55,289 nucleotides of DNA from an uncultured Eisenbergiella sp. (GTDB taxonomy: Bacteria; Bacillota; Clostridia; Lachnospirales; Lachnospiraceae). The DNA is taken from contig CAJUEL010000033.1 in the NCBI GenBank assembly GCA_910585455.1, positions 1 to 55,289 on the forward strand, given 5' to 3'. Shown piece by piece: positions 33,015 to 42,657 of this stretch (position 1 is the first letter of the stretch; the number at the start of each line of letters is the position of its first letter). Made by a program: the position numbers and the translations under genes. The notes below the pieces were generated by a model. The model was not told the DNA's origin and did no database searches. It saw only the letters and a program-made list of their open reading frames with translations.

Positions 33015-34253
33015 TCAGAACGGATTTTCAATTTCCCTGTTTACGTGCAGACGATATTTTTTGGGCGTTAATCCGGTTTCCTTTTTGACAAACTGATTAA
33101 AATAAGGACGTGTGGCAAAACCGGATTGTTCCTGTATCTGTTGAATGGACAGCTCTGGATTTTTCATCAGAGACGTAATATACTCCATCCGTTTGCGGGA
33201 GATATACCGGATGATGGTTTCCCGGGTCTGCTCCTTGAACAGGCGGGAAAGGTATGCCGCGTTGTAGCCTGTAGCCTCGGATATCTGGGACAGGGAAAGC
33301 TCCTGGCTGATGTGACTTTTCACATAGTTTTTAATGAAGCGGATGGTCACATGATTCTGTGTCCCGGCGTCAGGGAGCATGCGGACGCAGGAGACGGAGT
33401 CGCTTTGAGATGCCAGCTGCAGCGCCTGCTGATATCGCCCGGAAAGCTCTTCGGTGCTTTGAATATCATTCCTGAAAAAAATCGAGCATTCTGTCCGGGC
33501 AGTGGCAGCGTAAATGCTTTGGGCATATTCCATCGAAGAAATCAGCCAGGAGGCGGGAATATGCTCATGACTGGAAGCGGTGCGCATGATAAAGGCGCAG
33601 CAGTGGTCCGGGGTCATGCCGTCGGCGAGCTGCTCCAGCCTGCCGACCAGGCAGCGTTTGAAGGACTTTCTCATCAGCCCGGGCAGAAATTCTACTTCCG
33701 GCGAAACGGCACAGACTGCCAGAAGAACCGGGCATTTTTCCGGATGCAGGCCCAGCAGGGAAGCGGCCTGCTTTTGATGGGCAGGGGGACCGGGCAGCAA
33801 AAGCTCTTTGAGCAGCTTTGTGCGAAGAGGATCCGCCTGCGTCCGTTCCGACAGCCAGGTCTGGTGATTCAGCCTTTCCTGCAGCTTCCATAGCACATTG
33901 AAAATGCGTTCGCGGATGGTAGCGTTGTCCTCCGCTTTCAAAATGTAATCCTCCGCATGGAGGCGCAGACCTTCGCAGGCATAGTCAAAATCAGAATGGG
34001 CGGTCAGCAGGATGATTTCACAGTCGGGATTGGCTGCTTTTGCCGCCTTTGCAAGCTCCAGTCCGTTCATATCCGGCATGCGGATGTCAGTGATCAGTAA
34101 ATGAAAGGGAAATTGTTCGCACAGCCTTAAGGCCTGCTTCCCCCGGTAAGCGCTGTGTACCTCCAGCTCTACCGGACTGTCCTGCTCCAGAATGGAACGG
34201 ATGGCATCCACGACATGGGGTTCATCGTCCACCAGCAATATTTTAAACAGCAT
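33015..34253 (-). CDS. YesN-type response regulator with AraC domain
   Basis: A 412-residue regulator. Receiver domain residues 1-120 with acidic pair D9-D10, phospho-acceptor D56 (LITDIRMPDMNG), T84 and K106. A middle linker follows, and a C-terminal AraC HTH pair (SLSQISEATGYNAAYLSRLF and SIQQIQEQSGFATRPYFNQF). It overlaps the kinase gene by 11 bases. Target is likely its own operon, where direct repeats flank the promoter. Confidence 0.93.
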   Translation of the reverse strand: MLFKILLVDDEPHVVDAIRSILEQDSPVELEVHSAYRGKQALRLCEQFPFHLLITDIRMPDMNGLELAKAAKAANPDCEIILLTAHSDFDYACEGLRLHAEDYILKAEDNATIRERIFNVLWKLQERLNHQTWLSERTQADPLRTKLLKELLLPGPPAHQKQAASLLGLHPEKCPVLLAVCAVSPEVEFLPGLMRKSFKRCLVGRLEQLADGMTPDHCCAFIMRTASSHEHIPASWLISSMEYAQSIYAATARTECSIFFRNDIQSTEELSGRYQQALQLASQSDSVSCVRMLPDAGTQNHVTIRFIKNYVKSHISQELSLSQISEATGYNAAYLSRLFKEQTRETIIRYISRKRMEYITSLMKNPELSIQQIQEQSGFATRPYFNQFVKKETGLTPKKYRLHVNREIENPF

Positions 34254-36018
34254 GGTCTATCACTCCAATCTTTAAAACTGCTCTCAGCCCACCCAGTGCG
34301 CTTTTGGAAAGCTCCACACCGCACGCGGAGCCATAATAGAGGCGGAGGCGGCGATGAACATTCGTAAGACCGCTGGTGTGGCAGTCGTCGCCGGCATTTT
34401 CCAGTCTGTCCTGCAGTGTTTGCAGAGCAGAGGGAGTAAAGTCTTCGCCGCTGTTTTCCACCTGAATGCAGAGCAGGGAACCATCCGGAATCAGAGAGAT
34501 CCGGATCTGCATTTTTTCCGCCGCCATTCCGTGTTCAATACAGTTTTCCAGCAGAGGCTGTAAAATCAGTCTGGGCACAGGACGCGCCTTCATATCCTCA
34601 GGAATAGAATCCGCCTGGGCGCTGACGGTTTCGCCGAAGCGCATGAGCTGGATGTGTAAATAGGTGATGGCATGGTCGTATTCTTCTTCAAGTGTGACAA
34701 GGTCATCGCTGCTTTTGGTAATATAGCGATAATATTTCCCCAGATATCCGGTAAACTCTGCCGCGGTCTCCGTTTCCTCATTTTCCAGCATGGTTCGCAG
34801 AAAGAAAAAGCTGTTATAAAGAAAATGCGGATTGATCTGCGCCTGCAGCGTTTTCAGCTGCGCCTGCTGCAGCATGATCGTCTGCCGGTAATTGGTATCG
34901 ATCAGCTCACCAAGCTGAACCACCATTTCGTTAAAGCCGTCAGCCAGAATCCGGAATTCCCCGGCACAATCCTGTGTGTTGACCCGGATATGCAGCACAC
35001 CGCTGCCTGCCGCTTCAAAGGCTGCGGTCAGGGTCTGCACCGGACGTTTTACATACCGGTGGAAGGATTTCAGGATCAACAGCACAACGGCAAGCATTGC
35101 TGCGGAAAACAGCAGCAGGCCCTTGAGCAGCATGTCGGGAACCGCGTTGAGCTGTTGCGCCTGTATGAGCTGAATGAAGGAACAATGCAGCACCTCGCTG
35201 TAGGTGCGAAGGGCGATATAGGTGCTGCCGTCGATTTCAATCCGACAGCTCTCTTCCTGTCCGGCGGTATTTTGCAGCAGCTGGCTTAAGGCGTTTTCCG
35301 GCGGAGAAATGCTGTTCCGGCTTGTGATACAGACGCCGGAATCGTGGTGATACAGCAGCGCATTCTTGCCGGAATACGTGTTGAGGACGGACAGGAGCTC
35401 CTGTATTTTTGTCTCATTGATGTGCACTGCCGCGAGGATGTGACCGGCATCTGTGCGGGAGACGGTATTGGGATAATAGCAGGGAACGTAAAAGCCGTCC
35501 CCTGCCCATGCCAGAAGAGGAGCCTGATTCTGGAACGCCCTGTAAAGCTGTGTCGTTTCCTCATCGGAGGCGGTCCGTATGGTGACGCTGTTGCCGGTGG
35601 CGCTGTTGCCGGACTGCAGACACAGATGCAGCCTGGGAAAGTAAACATCCATCCGGTCGATCAGCGGATTCATCTGTCTGGCGACATTGAGATCTGATTT
35701 CAGCTGGTTCAGCGTCCATTGATAATGGGCGGGAGAGGCGAAGCTGTCCCGCCTGAGCCGGATGTAGAAATTGATCAGCTGCGCATCCTCCTGCACAAAC
35801 AGGCGCTGGGACATTCCGGTGCGGATGGATTTCAGGTTATCCTCAAAGGATTTTTGCAGGTATCGTACATTATTATGCGCAGAAGAATACATTTCACGCG
35901 TGACCAGATTCCGCCCCCACAGGGTGCTGATGGTCTGCACGCTCAGAAGAAAGAAAAACGAAATCAGCACAATGCCGATCAGCCGTCTGACCAATGAAAA
36001 GCTTTTTTTCTTTTTCAT
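34243..36018 (-). CDS. YesM-type sensor histidine kinase
   Basis: A 591-residue sensor: membrane helices at about 12-32 and 296-318 enclosing a ~260-residue extracellular sensing domain, then HAMP (about 320-372), the His kinase block QAQINPHFLYNSFFFLRTML with phospho-His 398, and a C-terminal ATPase domain. This is the class that senses extracellular sugars or polysaccharides. First gene of the operon, starting about 27 bases after its -10. Confidence 0.93.
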   Translation of the reverse strand: MKKKKSFSLVRRLIGIVLISFFFLLSVQTISTLWGRNLVTREMYSSAHNNVRYLQKSFEDNLKSIRTGMSQRLFVQEDAQLINFYIRLRRDSFASPAHYQWTLNQLKSDLNVARQMNPLIDRMDVYFPRLHLCLQSGNSATGNSVTIRTASDEETTQLYRAFQNQAPLLAWAGDGFYVPCYYPNTVSRTDAGHILAAVHINETKIQELLSVLNTYSGKNALLYHHDSGVCITSRNSISPPENALSQLLQNTAGQEESCRIEIDGSTYIALRTYSEVLHCSFIQLIQAQQLNAVPDMLLKGLLLFSAAMLAVVLLILKSFHRYVKRPVQTLTAAFEAAGSGVLHIRVNTQDCAGEFRILADGFNEMVVQLGELIDTNYRQTIMLQQAQLKTLQAQINPHFLYNSFFFLRTMLENEETETAAEFTGYLGKYYRYITKSSDDLVTLEEEYDHAITYLHIQLMRFGETVSAQADSIPEDMKARPVPRLILQPLLENCIEHGMAAEKMQIRISLIPDGSLLCIQVENSGEDFTPSALQTLQDRLENAGDDCHTSGLTNVHRRLRLYYGSACGVELSKSALGGLRAVLKIGVIDHAV

Positions 36019-36044
36019 GTGATTTCCTCCGTCTCTGTGTTGGG

Positions 36045-36088
36045 ATTATAGTATTTGTTTTGGAGTTTTGTAAATAGTTTTGGAGTTT
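36045..36088 (-). promoter_or_regulatory. Promoter and direct-repeat operator of the kinase operon
   Basis: Minus strand TTTACA (36074-36069), 18 bases, TATAAT (36050-36045). On the plus strand GTTTTGGAGTTT occurs at 36057-36068 and again at 36077-36088, 20 bases apart, on either side of the -35. Two turns' spacing is what AraC-type response regulators use. Confidence 0.7.
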
Positions 36089-36150
36089 GGGGGTAAAGAA
36101 TTCGTAAAAATGTACAAAAATACAATCTTTCTACACCCATGATTCTCTGG

Positions 36151-36156
36151 TATAAT
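36151..36156 (+). promoter_or_regulatory. -10 of the FAD oxidoreductase promoter
   Basis: Perfect TATAAT; the -35 17 bases upstream is TTTCTA, which is weak. It faces away from the kinase promoter, and the operator repeats lie about 65 bases upstream, so shared control is possible. Confidence 0.45.
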
Positions 36157-36237
36157 AGGGTATCGGAAATAACCCGGTATATGCGGGCTGCCGGTTGGAA
36201 CCTTTACAGATATATCGTCAGGAAAGGAAAGGTGTGT

Positions 36238-37503
36238 ATGGAGACAATTACATGGTCGGAAAAGATTCCCATTGCGGATTCCTTTGATATCATTGTGGCG
36301 GGGGGCGGAATTTCGGGGGTTGCTGCCGCTCTTTCCGGAGCGCGCCAAGGATGCCGCGTATTGCTTTTGGAAAAGAACTGCAGTCTTGGCGGTCTGGCAA
36401 CTGCAGGGCTTGTGAATTTCTGGGTGCCCTTTTGCAATGGCAGAGGAAGGATGGTCATCCGGGGGATGGCGGAGGAGCTATTGCGGCTGTCTGTCAAATA
36501 TGGATTTGATACCTTTCCGCCGGACTGGAAAGGCGGGGAGCCGGCGCATGCGACCCTGCAGCGCTGCGAGAGCTGGTTTTCCGCCGGATTGTTTTCCCTT
36601 TCGCTACTTAAGCTTTTGCGGGAGGAAAAGGTCTGTGTGCTATACGATGCTCTTGTTTCGGCGCCTGTCATGGAAAATAACCGCTGTCTGGGCGTCATCA
36701 TTGACGGAAAGTCAGGACGGCGGTTTTATGCATGCAAAGCGCTGGTGGACGCCACAGGAGATGCCGCCGTATTGAAAATGGCGGGCGTTCCGGTCATTGA
36801 CGGAAGCGATTATTTCACCTATTACGGAGAGGGGATCACGCTGGAGGGATGCAGGCGGGCGGTGGAAAAAAACGATATTTTTCAGGCTTACTATCATCCC
36901 TACGGCGGTGCGGCCAATCTCCATGGCGTTGGGCAGCCGGAGGACGTCCCGCTTTTAAAGGGTGTGGATATGGATGCCGTGAATGAGTATATTCAGAAAA
37001 ATCAATTGCTCATGCTGGAAAAGGAAAAGGATAAGCCGCGTATGGAACGAAACATTCATATGCTTCCGGGAATGGCACAGCTGCGCACGGCGCGCCGCAT
37101 CGAGGGAGATGTCACGCTGACGGGAGAAGACTGCTACCGCCATTTTGATACCTCGATCGGGACGGTCTGCGATTTTGAATACCGGGACCGCTTATATGAA
37201 ATTCCTTACGGGACATTGGTAAGAGAAGGATTTGGCAATCTGATCACCTGCGGCAGAAGCGTTTCCGCCTCCGGGTGGGGATGGGATGTGCTCCGCGTCA
37301 TACCGCCCGCCGTGCTGACCGGTCAGGCGGCGGGAATTGCGGCTGCGCACGCCCTTCAAACGGACACGGCGATCTGGCAGCTGCCTGTTGCGCCGTTGCA
37401 AAGAGAGCTGGAAAAGACCGGTGTGCGCATTCATTTTCCGGCGGAATGGGTTCCAAAAGGGGAAGCGGCAGACAGCCTCGCCGCCCCGGCAGACCATATT
37501 TAA
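36238..37503 (+). CDS. FAD-dependent oxidoreductase
   Basis: A 421-residue protein of the FAD_oxidored (PF12831) type. The dinucleotide fold is FDIIVAGGGISGVAAALSGA, followed by LLLEKNCSLGGLATAGLVNF. C-terminal ITCGRSVSASGWGWDVLRV and GQAAGIAAAHAL complete the FAD domain. ATG 36238 follows AGGAAAGG. Substrate is unknown; relatives act on sugars, polyols or thiamine-type substrates. Being divergent from the sugar-sensor operon, it may act on the imported sugar. Confidence 0.85.
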   Translation: METITWSEKIPIADSFDIIVAGGGISGVAAALSGARQGCRVLLLEKNCSLGGLATAGLVNFWVPFCNGRGRMVIRGMAEELLRLSVKYGFDTFPPDWKGGEPAHATLQRCESWFSAGLFSLSLLKLLREEKVCVLYDALVSAPVMENNRCLGVIIDGKSGRRFYACKALVDATGDAAVLKMAGVPVIDGSDYFTYYGEGITLEGCRRAVEKNDIFQAYYHPYGGAANLHGVGQPEDVPLLKGVDMDAVNEYIQKNQLLMLEKEKDKPRMERNIHMLPGMAQLRTARRIEGDVTLTGEDCYRHFDTSIGTVCDFEYRDRLYEIPYGTLVREGFGNLITCGRSVSASGWGWDVLRVIPPAVLTGQAAGIAAAHALQTDTAIWQLPVAPLQRELEKTGVRIHFPAEWVPKGEAADSLAAPADHI

Positions 37504-37568
37504 GCCAGGCTTTTTGAAAAAGGCCGTCCTGTCAGAGATGGAGAAAGGCCGGTTTTTGTAACAAATGA

Positions 37569-37620
37569 TAATCCCGCACGGAAAACAGAAGGATAAGAAC
37601 GCTGTTTTTGTGCGGGATTA
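37569..37620. terminator. Convergent hairpin between FAD and AraC genes
   Basis: TAATCCCGCAC (37569-37579) pairs perfectly with GTGCGGGATTA (37610-37620); an inner AAAACAG/CTGTTTT extends it. It lies between two convergent genes. Confidence 0.65.
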
Positions 37621-37625
37621 CCGTT

Positions 37626-38630
37626 TCAATAGGTGAGAAAATAGTCTTCTGTCTGCGGCGGCAGATCGATATTGGTTGTCTGTTCGGCGTGCCTGCTGGT
37701 GTAATATTCCTCGGTGGCGCCTCTCTGGCGGAATTCACTGGGACTTAACCCCACCTTTTCCCGGAAAATCCTGGAAAAATACAGCGGATCCGGAAAACCG
37801 CACTGACAGGAAATCTCACTGATGCTGCCGTCGGTTTTTAAAAGCTTGTTTTTGGCCGCCTCTATGCGGTACCAGGAAAGGTATTGCTTAATAGAAAACC
37901 CTGTTTCCTGCTTGAACAGGGTGGAAAGGTAGCTGCGGTTTAAATGCAGGTAGCTGGCGATGGCGTCCACCCGCAGATCCTCGCTGTAATTGTTTTGAAT
38001 CAGCGTAATCACATCGCCGACCCACTGCTGGGAGGAATGCCCGATGCCGAACAGAGCGGCGTTATCTTCGGCTGCAGGGACGGAAAAGGTAAGGTGCTTT
38101 TCCGTTTTCTCCACATACAATGTGAAAAAAAGCTGATGCAGCAGACTGTTGGATTTCAGTTCCAACGCGTAAATGTCATCCTGATAAAGCATTGCCGCAT
38201 CGATCAGCTGTGTGAGCGTGTCAAAAATGGAGGAGTCGGTAAAATGCATGACCTGCCTGCCCCGCTGAAATCCGGCGCGCACGATCAGCTCATCCGCAAA
38301 TGTGCCGGCAATGCCGATCCAGTAATATGCCCATGTTTTGCCATTTTGGGAATGATAGGAGGATAATTCGTTTGGATAAATCAGGAAACAGTCATTTTCG
38401 TGCACCTGATAGACGGCATTCTGGATATGGAGGCAGCCCTCTCCTGCGCTGACAAAATGAAGCAGATAATGGTCGCGCACCCTGGGACGGACCTGAATGG
38501 AATGGCAGTTGCCCTGACAGCCAGTCTGGATCAGAACCAGGTTCTGGTCTCTGTTGATGTTGTAAAAATGTATGAACCGTTCCAGATCATCGTGATACTT
38601 GTGAACCTTAATAAGCGATTGTACTGCCAT
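37626..38630 (-). CDS. AraC-family regulator of the alpha-galactoside operon
   Basis: A 334-residue regulator: N-terminal sugar-binding cupin-like domain (HYLLHFVSAGEGCLHIQN, near residues 55-75), and a C-terminal AraC pair (LRVDAIASYLHLNRSYLSTL and SISEISCQCGFPDPLYFSRI). I chose ATG 38630 with AAGAAGG upstream. It is transcribed away from the operon at 38946 and is the obvious candidate regulator. Confidence 0.9.
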   Translation of the reverse strand: MAVQSLIKVHKYHDDLERFIHFYNINRDQNLVLIQTGCQGNCHSIQVRPRVRDHYLLHFVSAGEGCLHIQNAVYQVHENDCFLIYPNELSSYHSQNGKTWAYYWIGIAGTFADELIVRAGFQRGRQVMHFTDSSIFDTLTQLIDAAMLYQDDIYALELKSNSLLHQLFFTLYVEKTEKHLTFSVPAAEDNAALFGIGHSSQQWVGDVITLIQNNYSEDLRVDAIASYLHLNRSYLSTLFKQETGFSIKQYLSWYRIEAAKNKLLKTDGSISEISCQCGFPDPLYFSRIFREKVGLSPSEFRQRGATEEYYTSRHAEQTTNIDLPPQTEDYFLTY

Positions 38631-38710
38631 GGAAATGAACCTTCTTCTTGTGGAAACAAATACAAAACCGTTCCGGTTGCCAGGCCGGTCGGAAAGTAGC
38701 ACATAGTTGC

Positions 38711-38765
38711 GGGAAATTTCCCGGCAGCTATGCTTTATTATAATATTATTCTTAAAAAGTTTCAA
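38711..38765 (-). promoter_or_regulatory. Promoter and palindrome upstream of the AraC gene
   Basis: Minus strand TTGAAA (38765-38760), 17 bases, TATAAT (38742-38737). GGGAAATTTCCC (38711-38722) is a perfect 12-base palindrome in the leader. Confidence 0.75.
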
Positions 38766-38785
38766 TAGGTCTTTGGGGAAAATGT

Positions 38786-38825
38786 GCAAACTTATTGTTT
38801 TTGCAAAGACTTCTTAAGGCATAAT
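38786..38825 (+). promoter_or_regulatory. Candidate control region of the alpha-galactoside operon
   Basis: GCAAACTTATT (from 38786) and GCAAAGACTTCTT (from 38803) form an imperfect direct repeat, with CATAAT (38820-38825) as a possible -10. No good -35 is present, as expected for an activator-dependent promoter. The rest of 38631-38945 shows no gene. Confidence 0.4.
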
Positions 38826-38945
38826 ACCTAATCGAGCAAGCATTTCTCCATATCAGGATAGCTTTTTCCCATTTTTACAAACTTTTGTGAGCTTTATAAT
38901 GAAATTACTTTCAGGGGGAGAACCTGAAAAAAGGGGAAAAAAGCT

Positions 38946-40703
38946 ATGAAAAAAAAGACAATGTCACTGATTGCCGTGGCACTGACTGCAGCGATGCTGG
39001 CAGGATGCGGCAATGCGGGAAGCAACGGCAGTACCGGGACAACCGGTGGCAGCGACGCGCCCGCAGCTGAAAGCAAAGCGGCGGATGCGGCGGGAGATGC
39101 GCAGGAAGAAGCGCAGGCGCCTGTGAGCGAAGGCTCCGGCAACTTTAACGAATTTGGCTGGGAGGTTCCTGAGGAAACACTGGTCATCAATATTCTGGAC
39201 GCAGCGGGCGATTATGCGCCGACGGAAAGCGAAAAGGTCGGCGAGGCGAATGTAATCGAGTATTTTAAGGAAAAGTTCAATGTGGAATTTAATATCCAGC
39301 ACATTTCCGGCGACGGCACGGAGGCGGTGAACCTGGCGCTGGCGTCCGGCGACTATCCGGACATCATCCGGTACGTGCCTTTTACCGTGATGGAGAAGTT
39401 CGTCCAGATGAATAAGGCGGTGGATTTAACCCCTTATATGGATACTCTGGGCACGAATCTCAAGAAGTCCATGGGCGAGCACTATCCGCTGTTTTTGGAC
39501 GGCGATTCCAAGCTGTGGTATGTGCCCAGCATGATGGGAAGCATCGATGATTTCCCGGATTACAGCGCACATATCCGTTATGACGAGTGGCAGGGAATCG
39601 GCTCTCCCGAGATCAAGACGCCCGATGATTTTTACAATGCGCTGAACGCCATTCTGGAGAAGTATCCTACCACGCCTAACGGGGAAAGCAGATATGCCAT
39701 ATCGCTGTATGATTCCACCAGTCCCGTTGATCTTTGTGGTTTCTGGGGATTGAAGAGCGGTTATGATATTGACGATGAAGGAAACTTCACATATTGGGCA
39801 TTCACGGATGCCGGTAAGGAAATGACCAAATTCCTGAACCGTTTTTATCTGGACGGGACGCTGGATCCTGACTCCTTTGCAAACAACTTTGAGCAGTGGA
39901 AAACCAAATTCTCCAACGAGAGAGTAGTGGGTATGCTGGGCAGCTGGTGGATTTCCTACAATGCGGGCCATGAAGTATGGCAGAGCCTGGATCCCAATAT
40001 GCCGGAGGACAAGCGCTTTATCCAGATCGGCTTTAAGTCCGAGGATGCGGATGCCGCATACCTGAGCGCAAAGAACTTCCTGGGCAGCAGATGTACGATT
40101 ATCACAGATAAGGCAAAGGATCCCGAAGCGCTGTTAAAGTTCATTGATTGGCAGGCGAGCGAGCTGGGACAGGCTCTCACCGGATGGGGTATTCCTAACG
40201 GCACGCCCATCGGCGATACCGGCGAAACCGGTAAATTCTGGGATATTGACGAAGAGGGCAACTGGTCTGTGGATCCGGAAGCGAAGGAGCAGCTCATCAC
40301 GGAAACCTGGGATTACGAGGCAGAGCACTACTGGACAGGCGTGCCGTGGCTGTTCGTGAACCAGTCCAGATGGGATGACGGCGAGCACAATATCTGGCCT
40401 AATCAGATGTGGTATTCGGAAAACAAGTGGAAATCCATGATGCTGGACAATTTGTCCGATACGATCTTTGACTCCTCCGCAATGTCTCTTCGTGTGAAGT
40501 CTGACGATATCAAGATGGCGGAGCAGGCTGTAAAGGATGCCTGGCAGATGAACTGGAGCGCTGCGGTGCAGGCGAACAGCGATGCGGAATTTGACGCCGC
40601 CTGGAAGCAGCTGCAGGATGCGCTGAACGTTGCGGGCATTGATAAGCTGGAGGAAGCGCTGGCGGAGAACTACAAGACGAATATGGAAAAACTGGGACAG
40701 TAA
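38946..40703 (+). CDS. Extracellular solute-binding lipoprotein (alpha-galactoside ABC)
   Basis: A 585-residue lipoprotein: signal ending MLAGC, Cys 21 lipidated, a Gly/Ser/Ala/Thr linker, then a family 1 binding fold (LASGDYPDIIRYVPF, YVPSMMGSIDDFPDY). First gene of a five-gene operon with two permeases and two glycosidases. A stable hairpin follows and could keep its mRNA more abundant than the rest. Ligand inferred as an alpha-galactoside from the GH36 gene. Confidence 0.92.
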   Translation: MKKKTMSLIAVALTAAMLAGCGNAGSNGSTGTTGGSDAPAAESKAADAAGDAQEEAQAPVSEGSGNFNEFGWEVPEETLVINILDAAGDYAPTESEKVGEANVIEYFKEKFNVEFNIQHISGDGTEAVNLALASGDYPDIIRYVPFTVMEKFVQMNKAVDLTPYMDTLGTNLKKSMGEHYPLFLDGDSKLWYVPSMMGSIDDFPDYSAHIRYDEWQGIGSPEIKTPDDFYNALNAILEKYPTTPNGESRYAISLYDSTSPVDLCGFWGLKSGYDIDDEGNFTYWAFTDAGKEMTKFLNRFYLDGTLDPDSFANNFEQWKTKFSNERVVGMLGSWWISYNAGHEVWQSLDPNMPEDKRFIQIGFKSEDADAAYLSAKNFLGSRCTIITDKAKDPEALLKFIDWQASELGQALTGWGIPNGTPIGDTGETGKFWDIDEEGNWSVDPEAKEQLITETWDYEAEHYWTGVPWLFVNQSRWDDGEHNIWPNQMWYSENKWKSMMLDNLSDTIFDSSAMSLRVKSDDIKMAEQAVKDAWQMNWSAAVQANSDAEFDAAWKQLQDALNVAGIDKLEEALAENYKTNMEKLGQ

Positions 40704-40720
40704 ACGAAAAGCCCTGATCG

Positions 40721-40752
40721 GAACCGGGATGCAGGAGACTGCATTCCGGTTC
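40721..40752 (+). promoter_or_regulatory. Intercistronic hairpin after the binding-protein gene
   Basis: GAACCGGGATGCAG (40721-40734) pairs with CTGCATTCCGGTTC (40739-40752), one wobble, GAGA loop. No T-run follows, so it more likely protects the upstream mRNA end than stops transcription. Confidence 0.6.
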
Positions 40753-40796
40753 TGTATCATCCGGCGATCCGAGATTGTATAGGAAAGGATAAAGGC

Positions 40797-41729
40797 ATGG
40801 TAGAAGGGATCAAGAAAAAAGCGGGGCATTGCTGGAAAATGTTTCAAAAACAGCGTCAGCTCTGGCTGTTATGTATTCCGATCATCATATGGGTCGTCCT
40901 GTTTGCGTATGTGCCCATGTATGGTCTGCTGATCGCATTTGTGGATTATATTCCCGGCATGTCCATTTTCAAATGTAATTTTGTTGGTTTGAAATATTTC
41001 AGGGATTTCGTACTCAGTCCGGTTTTCTTACAGCTTCTGCGCAATACGCTGGCGATGAGCCTGCTGGGACTGACCTTCGGGTTTGCGGCGCCGATTCTGT
41101 TCGCATTATGCTTAAATGAGCTGAAGGAGGGCTGGTTTAAGAAAACAGTTCAGACGACTTCTTACCTGCCCCATTTCATATCCTGGGTGGTGGCAGGAAG
41201 CATGATTTTCATGCTGCTTTCCAATGAAGGAATTATTAACGACATTCTGATGCGGCTGGGACTGACGGAGAAAGCGATCCCATTTTTGACAGAGGGAAAA
41301 TATTACTGGGTGATGTACACCCTTGCCAATATCTGGAAGGGGATGGGATGGTCTTCCATCATTTACCTGTCCGCCATGTCCAGCATGGATTCGGAGCTGA
41401 TGGAGGCGGGCGCCGTTGACGGAATGGGAAGGCTGGGGGCGGTTAAGCATGTGATCCTGCCCACAATCCTGCCGACCATCGTCGTGCAGTGGATCATCGG
41501 CATCGGCGGCATTTTAAACGCGGGCTTTGAGCAGCATCTGGTGCTGGGCAATACATCCACACAGGCTTATTGGGACGTTATTGATACCTATTCCTACCGA
41601 TACGGCATCCAGCTGGGCTATTATTCCGTCGGTACGGCGGTAGGACTGATGAAATCCATCATCGGCGTGGCTTTGGTATGGGCAACCAACTGGTTCTGCC
41701 GTAAGAAGCTGGATACGGCTATTTTCTAG
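40797..41729 (+). CDS. Carbohydrate ABC permease (LplB type)
   Basis: A 310-residue, six-helix permease with WVVLFAYVPMYGLLIAF and the contact loop ELMEAGAVDGMGRLGAVKHV. Same type as the permease at 32030. Followed by the partner permease after 12 bases. Confidence 0.93.
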   Translation: MVEGIKKKAGHCWKMFQKQRQLWLLCIPIIIWVVLFAYVPMYGLLIAFVDYIPGMSIFKCNFVGLKYFRDFVLSPVFLQLLRNTLAMSLLGLTFGFAAPILFALCLNELKEGWFKKTVQTTSYLPHFISWVVAGSMIFMLLSNEGIINDILMRLGLTEKAIPFLTEGKYYWVMYTLANIWKGMGWSSIIYLSAMSSMDSELMEAGAVDGMGRLGAVKHVILPTILPTIVVQWIIGIGGILNAGFEQHLVLGNTSTQAYWDVIDTYSYRYGIQLGYYSVGTAVGLMKSIIGVALVWATNWFCRKKLDTAIF

Positions 41730-41741
41730 GGAGGGGATATC

Positions 41742-42641
41742 ATGAGTCGTCCATTTTATATCAAACAGACCAAATCAGGAAAGGCTTTTGACGCTTTCAA
41801 TCTTGTGTTCATGGTGATCATCCTGATTGTAGTGGTGTATCCATTCATCAATGTACTGGCGATTTCCTTCAATGACGGATATGATGCTGTAAGGGGCGGC
41901 ATCTATCTGTGGCCGAGGGTGTTCTCGCTGGAGAATTATAAATTTGTGCTGGAGGACAGCAGCCTTTTGCGCGGCTTTTTCGTATCGGTGCTGCGCACCG
42001 TGATCGGCACCGTGACGGCGGTTTTGGGCAACGCATTGCTGGGCTATATCGTGAGCTGCAGGCAGTTTGCGGGCAGAAAATTCATGCGGATTTTATTTTT
42101 GATCACCATGTATTTCGGCGGCGGACTGATTCCGGTATATCTGCTCATGACCCGGCTGGGGCTTGTCAATACGCTGACGGTTTACTGGCTGCCTTCCATA
42201 TTCAGTGCCTATTACATGCTGCTGTGCGCATCCTACATTCAGAATCTGCCGGAGGCGCTCTTTGAGGCGGCGCGGGTGGACGGGGCAAGCGAGCTGCGCA
42301 TTTTTTCACAGTTCGTCATTCCCTTAAGCGTCCCGATGCTTGCATGTATCGCCATTTATGTGGGGGTCGGACACTGGAATTCCTGGTTCGATGTGAACCT
42401 GTACAGCAAAAACGGAACCTGGGACAATCTGCAGATCATTCTGTACCGCATTTTGAACCAGACAAACGCGATTTCCAAGATGACGGATTCGGTCATGATA
42501 GCGGAGAAGATGAGGGGAATTCAGCCGCTTACTGTGCGTGCCGCCATTACGATCATTGTGGTAACGCCGATTCTGATGATTTATCCGTTTTTCCAGAAAT
42601 ACTTCGTGTCCGGCATGACGCTGGGCGCGGTGAAGCAATAG
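41742..42641 (+). CDS. Carbohydrate ABC permease (LplC type)
   Basis: A 299-residue, six-helix permease; contact loop EAARVDGASELRIFSQFVIP, ending QKYFVSGMTLGAVKQ as in the LplC half. AGGGAGGGGAT precedes the start. Works with the 40797 permease and a shared ATPase encoded elsewhere. Confidence 0.93.
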   Translation: MSRPFYIKQTKSGKAFDAFNLVFMVIILIVVVYPFINVLAISFNDGYDAVRGGIYLWPRVFSLENYKFVLEDSSLLRGFFVSVLRTVIGTVTAVLGNALLGYIVSCRQFAGRKFMRILFLITMYFGGGLIPVYLLMTRLGLVNTLTVYWLPSIFSAYYMLLCASYIQNLPEALFEAARVDGASELRIFSQFVIPLSVPMLACIAIYVGVGHWNSWFDVNLYSKNGTWDNLQIILYRILNQTNAISKMTDSVMIAEKMRGIQPLTVRAAITIIVVTPILMIYPFFQKYFVSGMTLGAVKQ

Positions 42642-42657
42642 GGGGAAGGGAAAGGAT

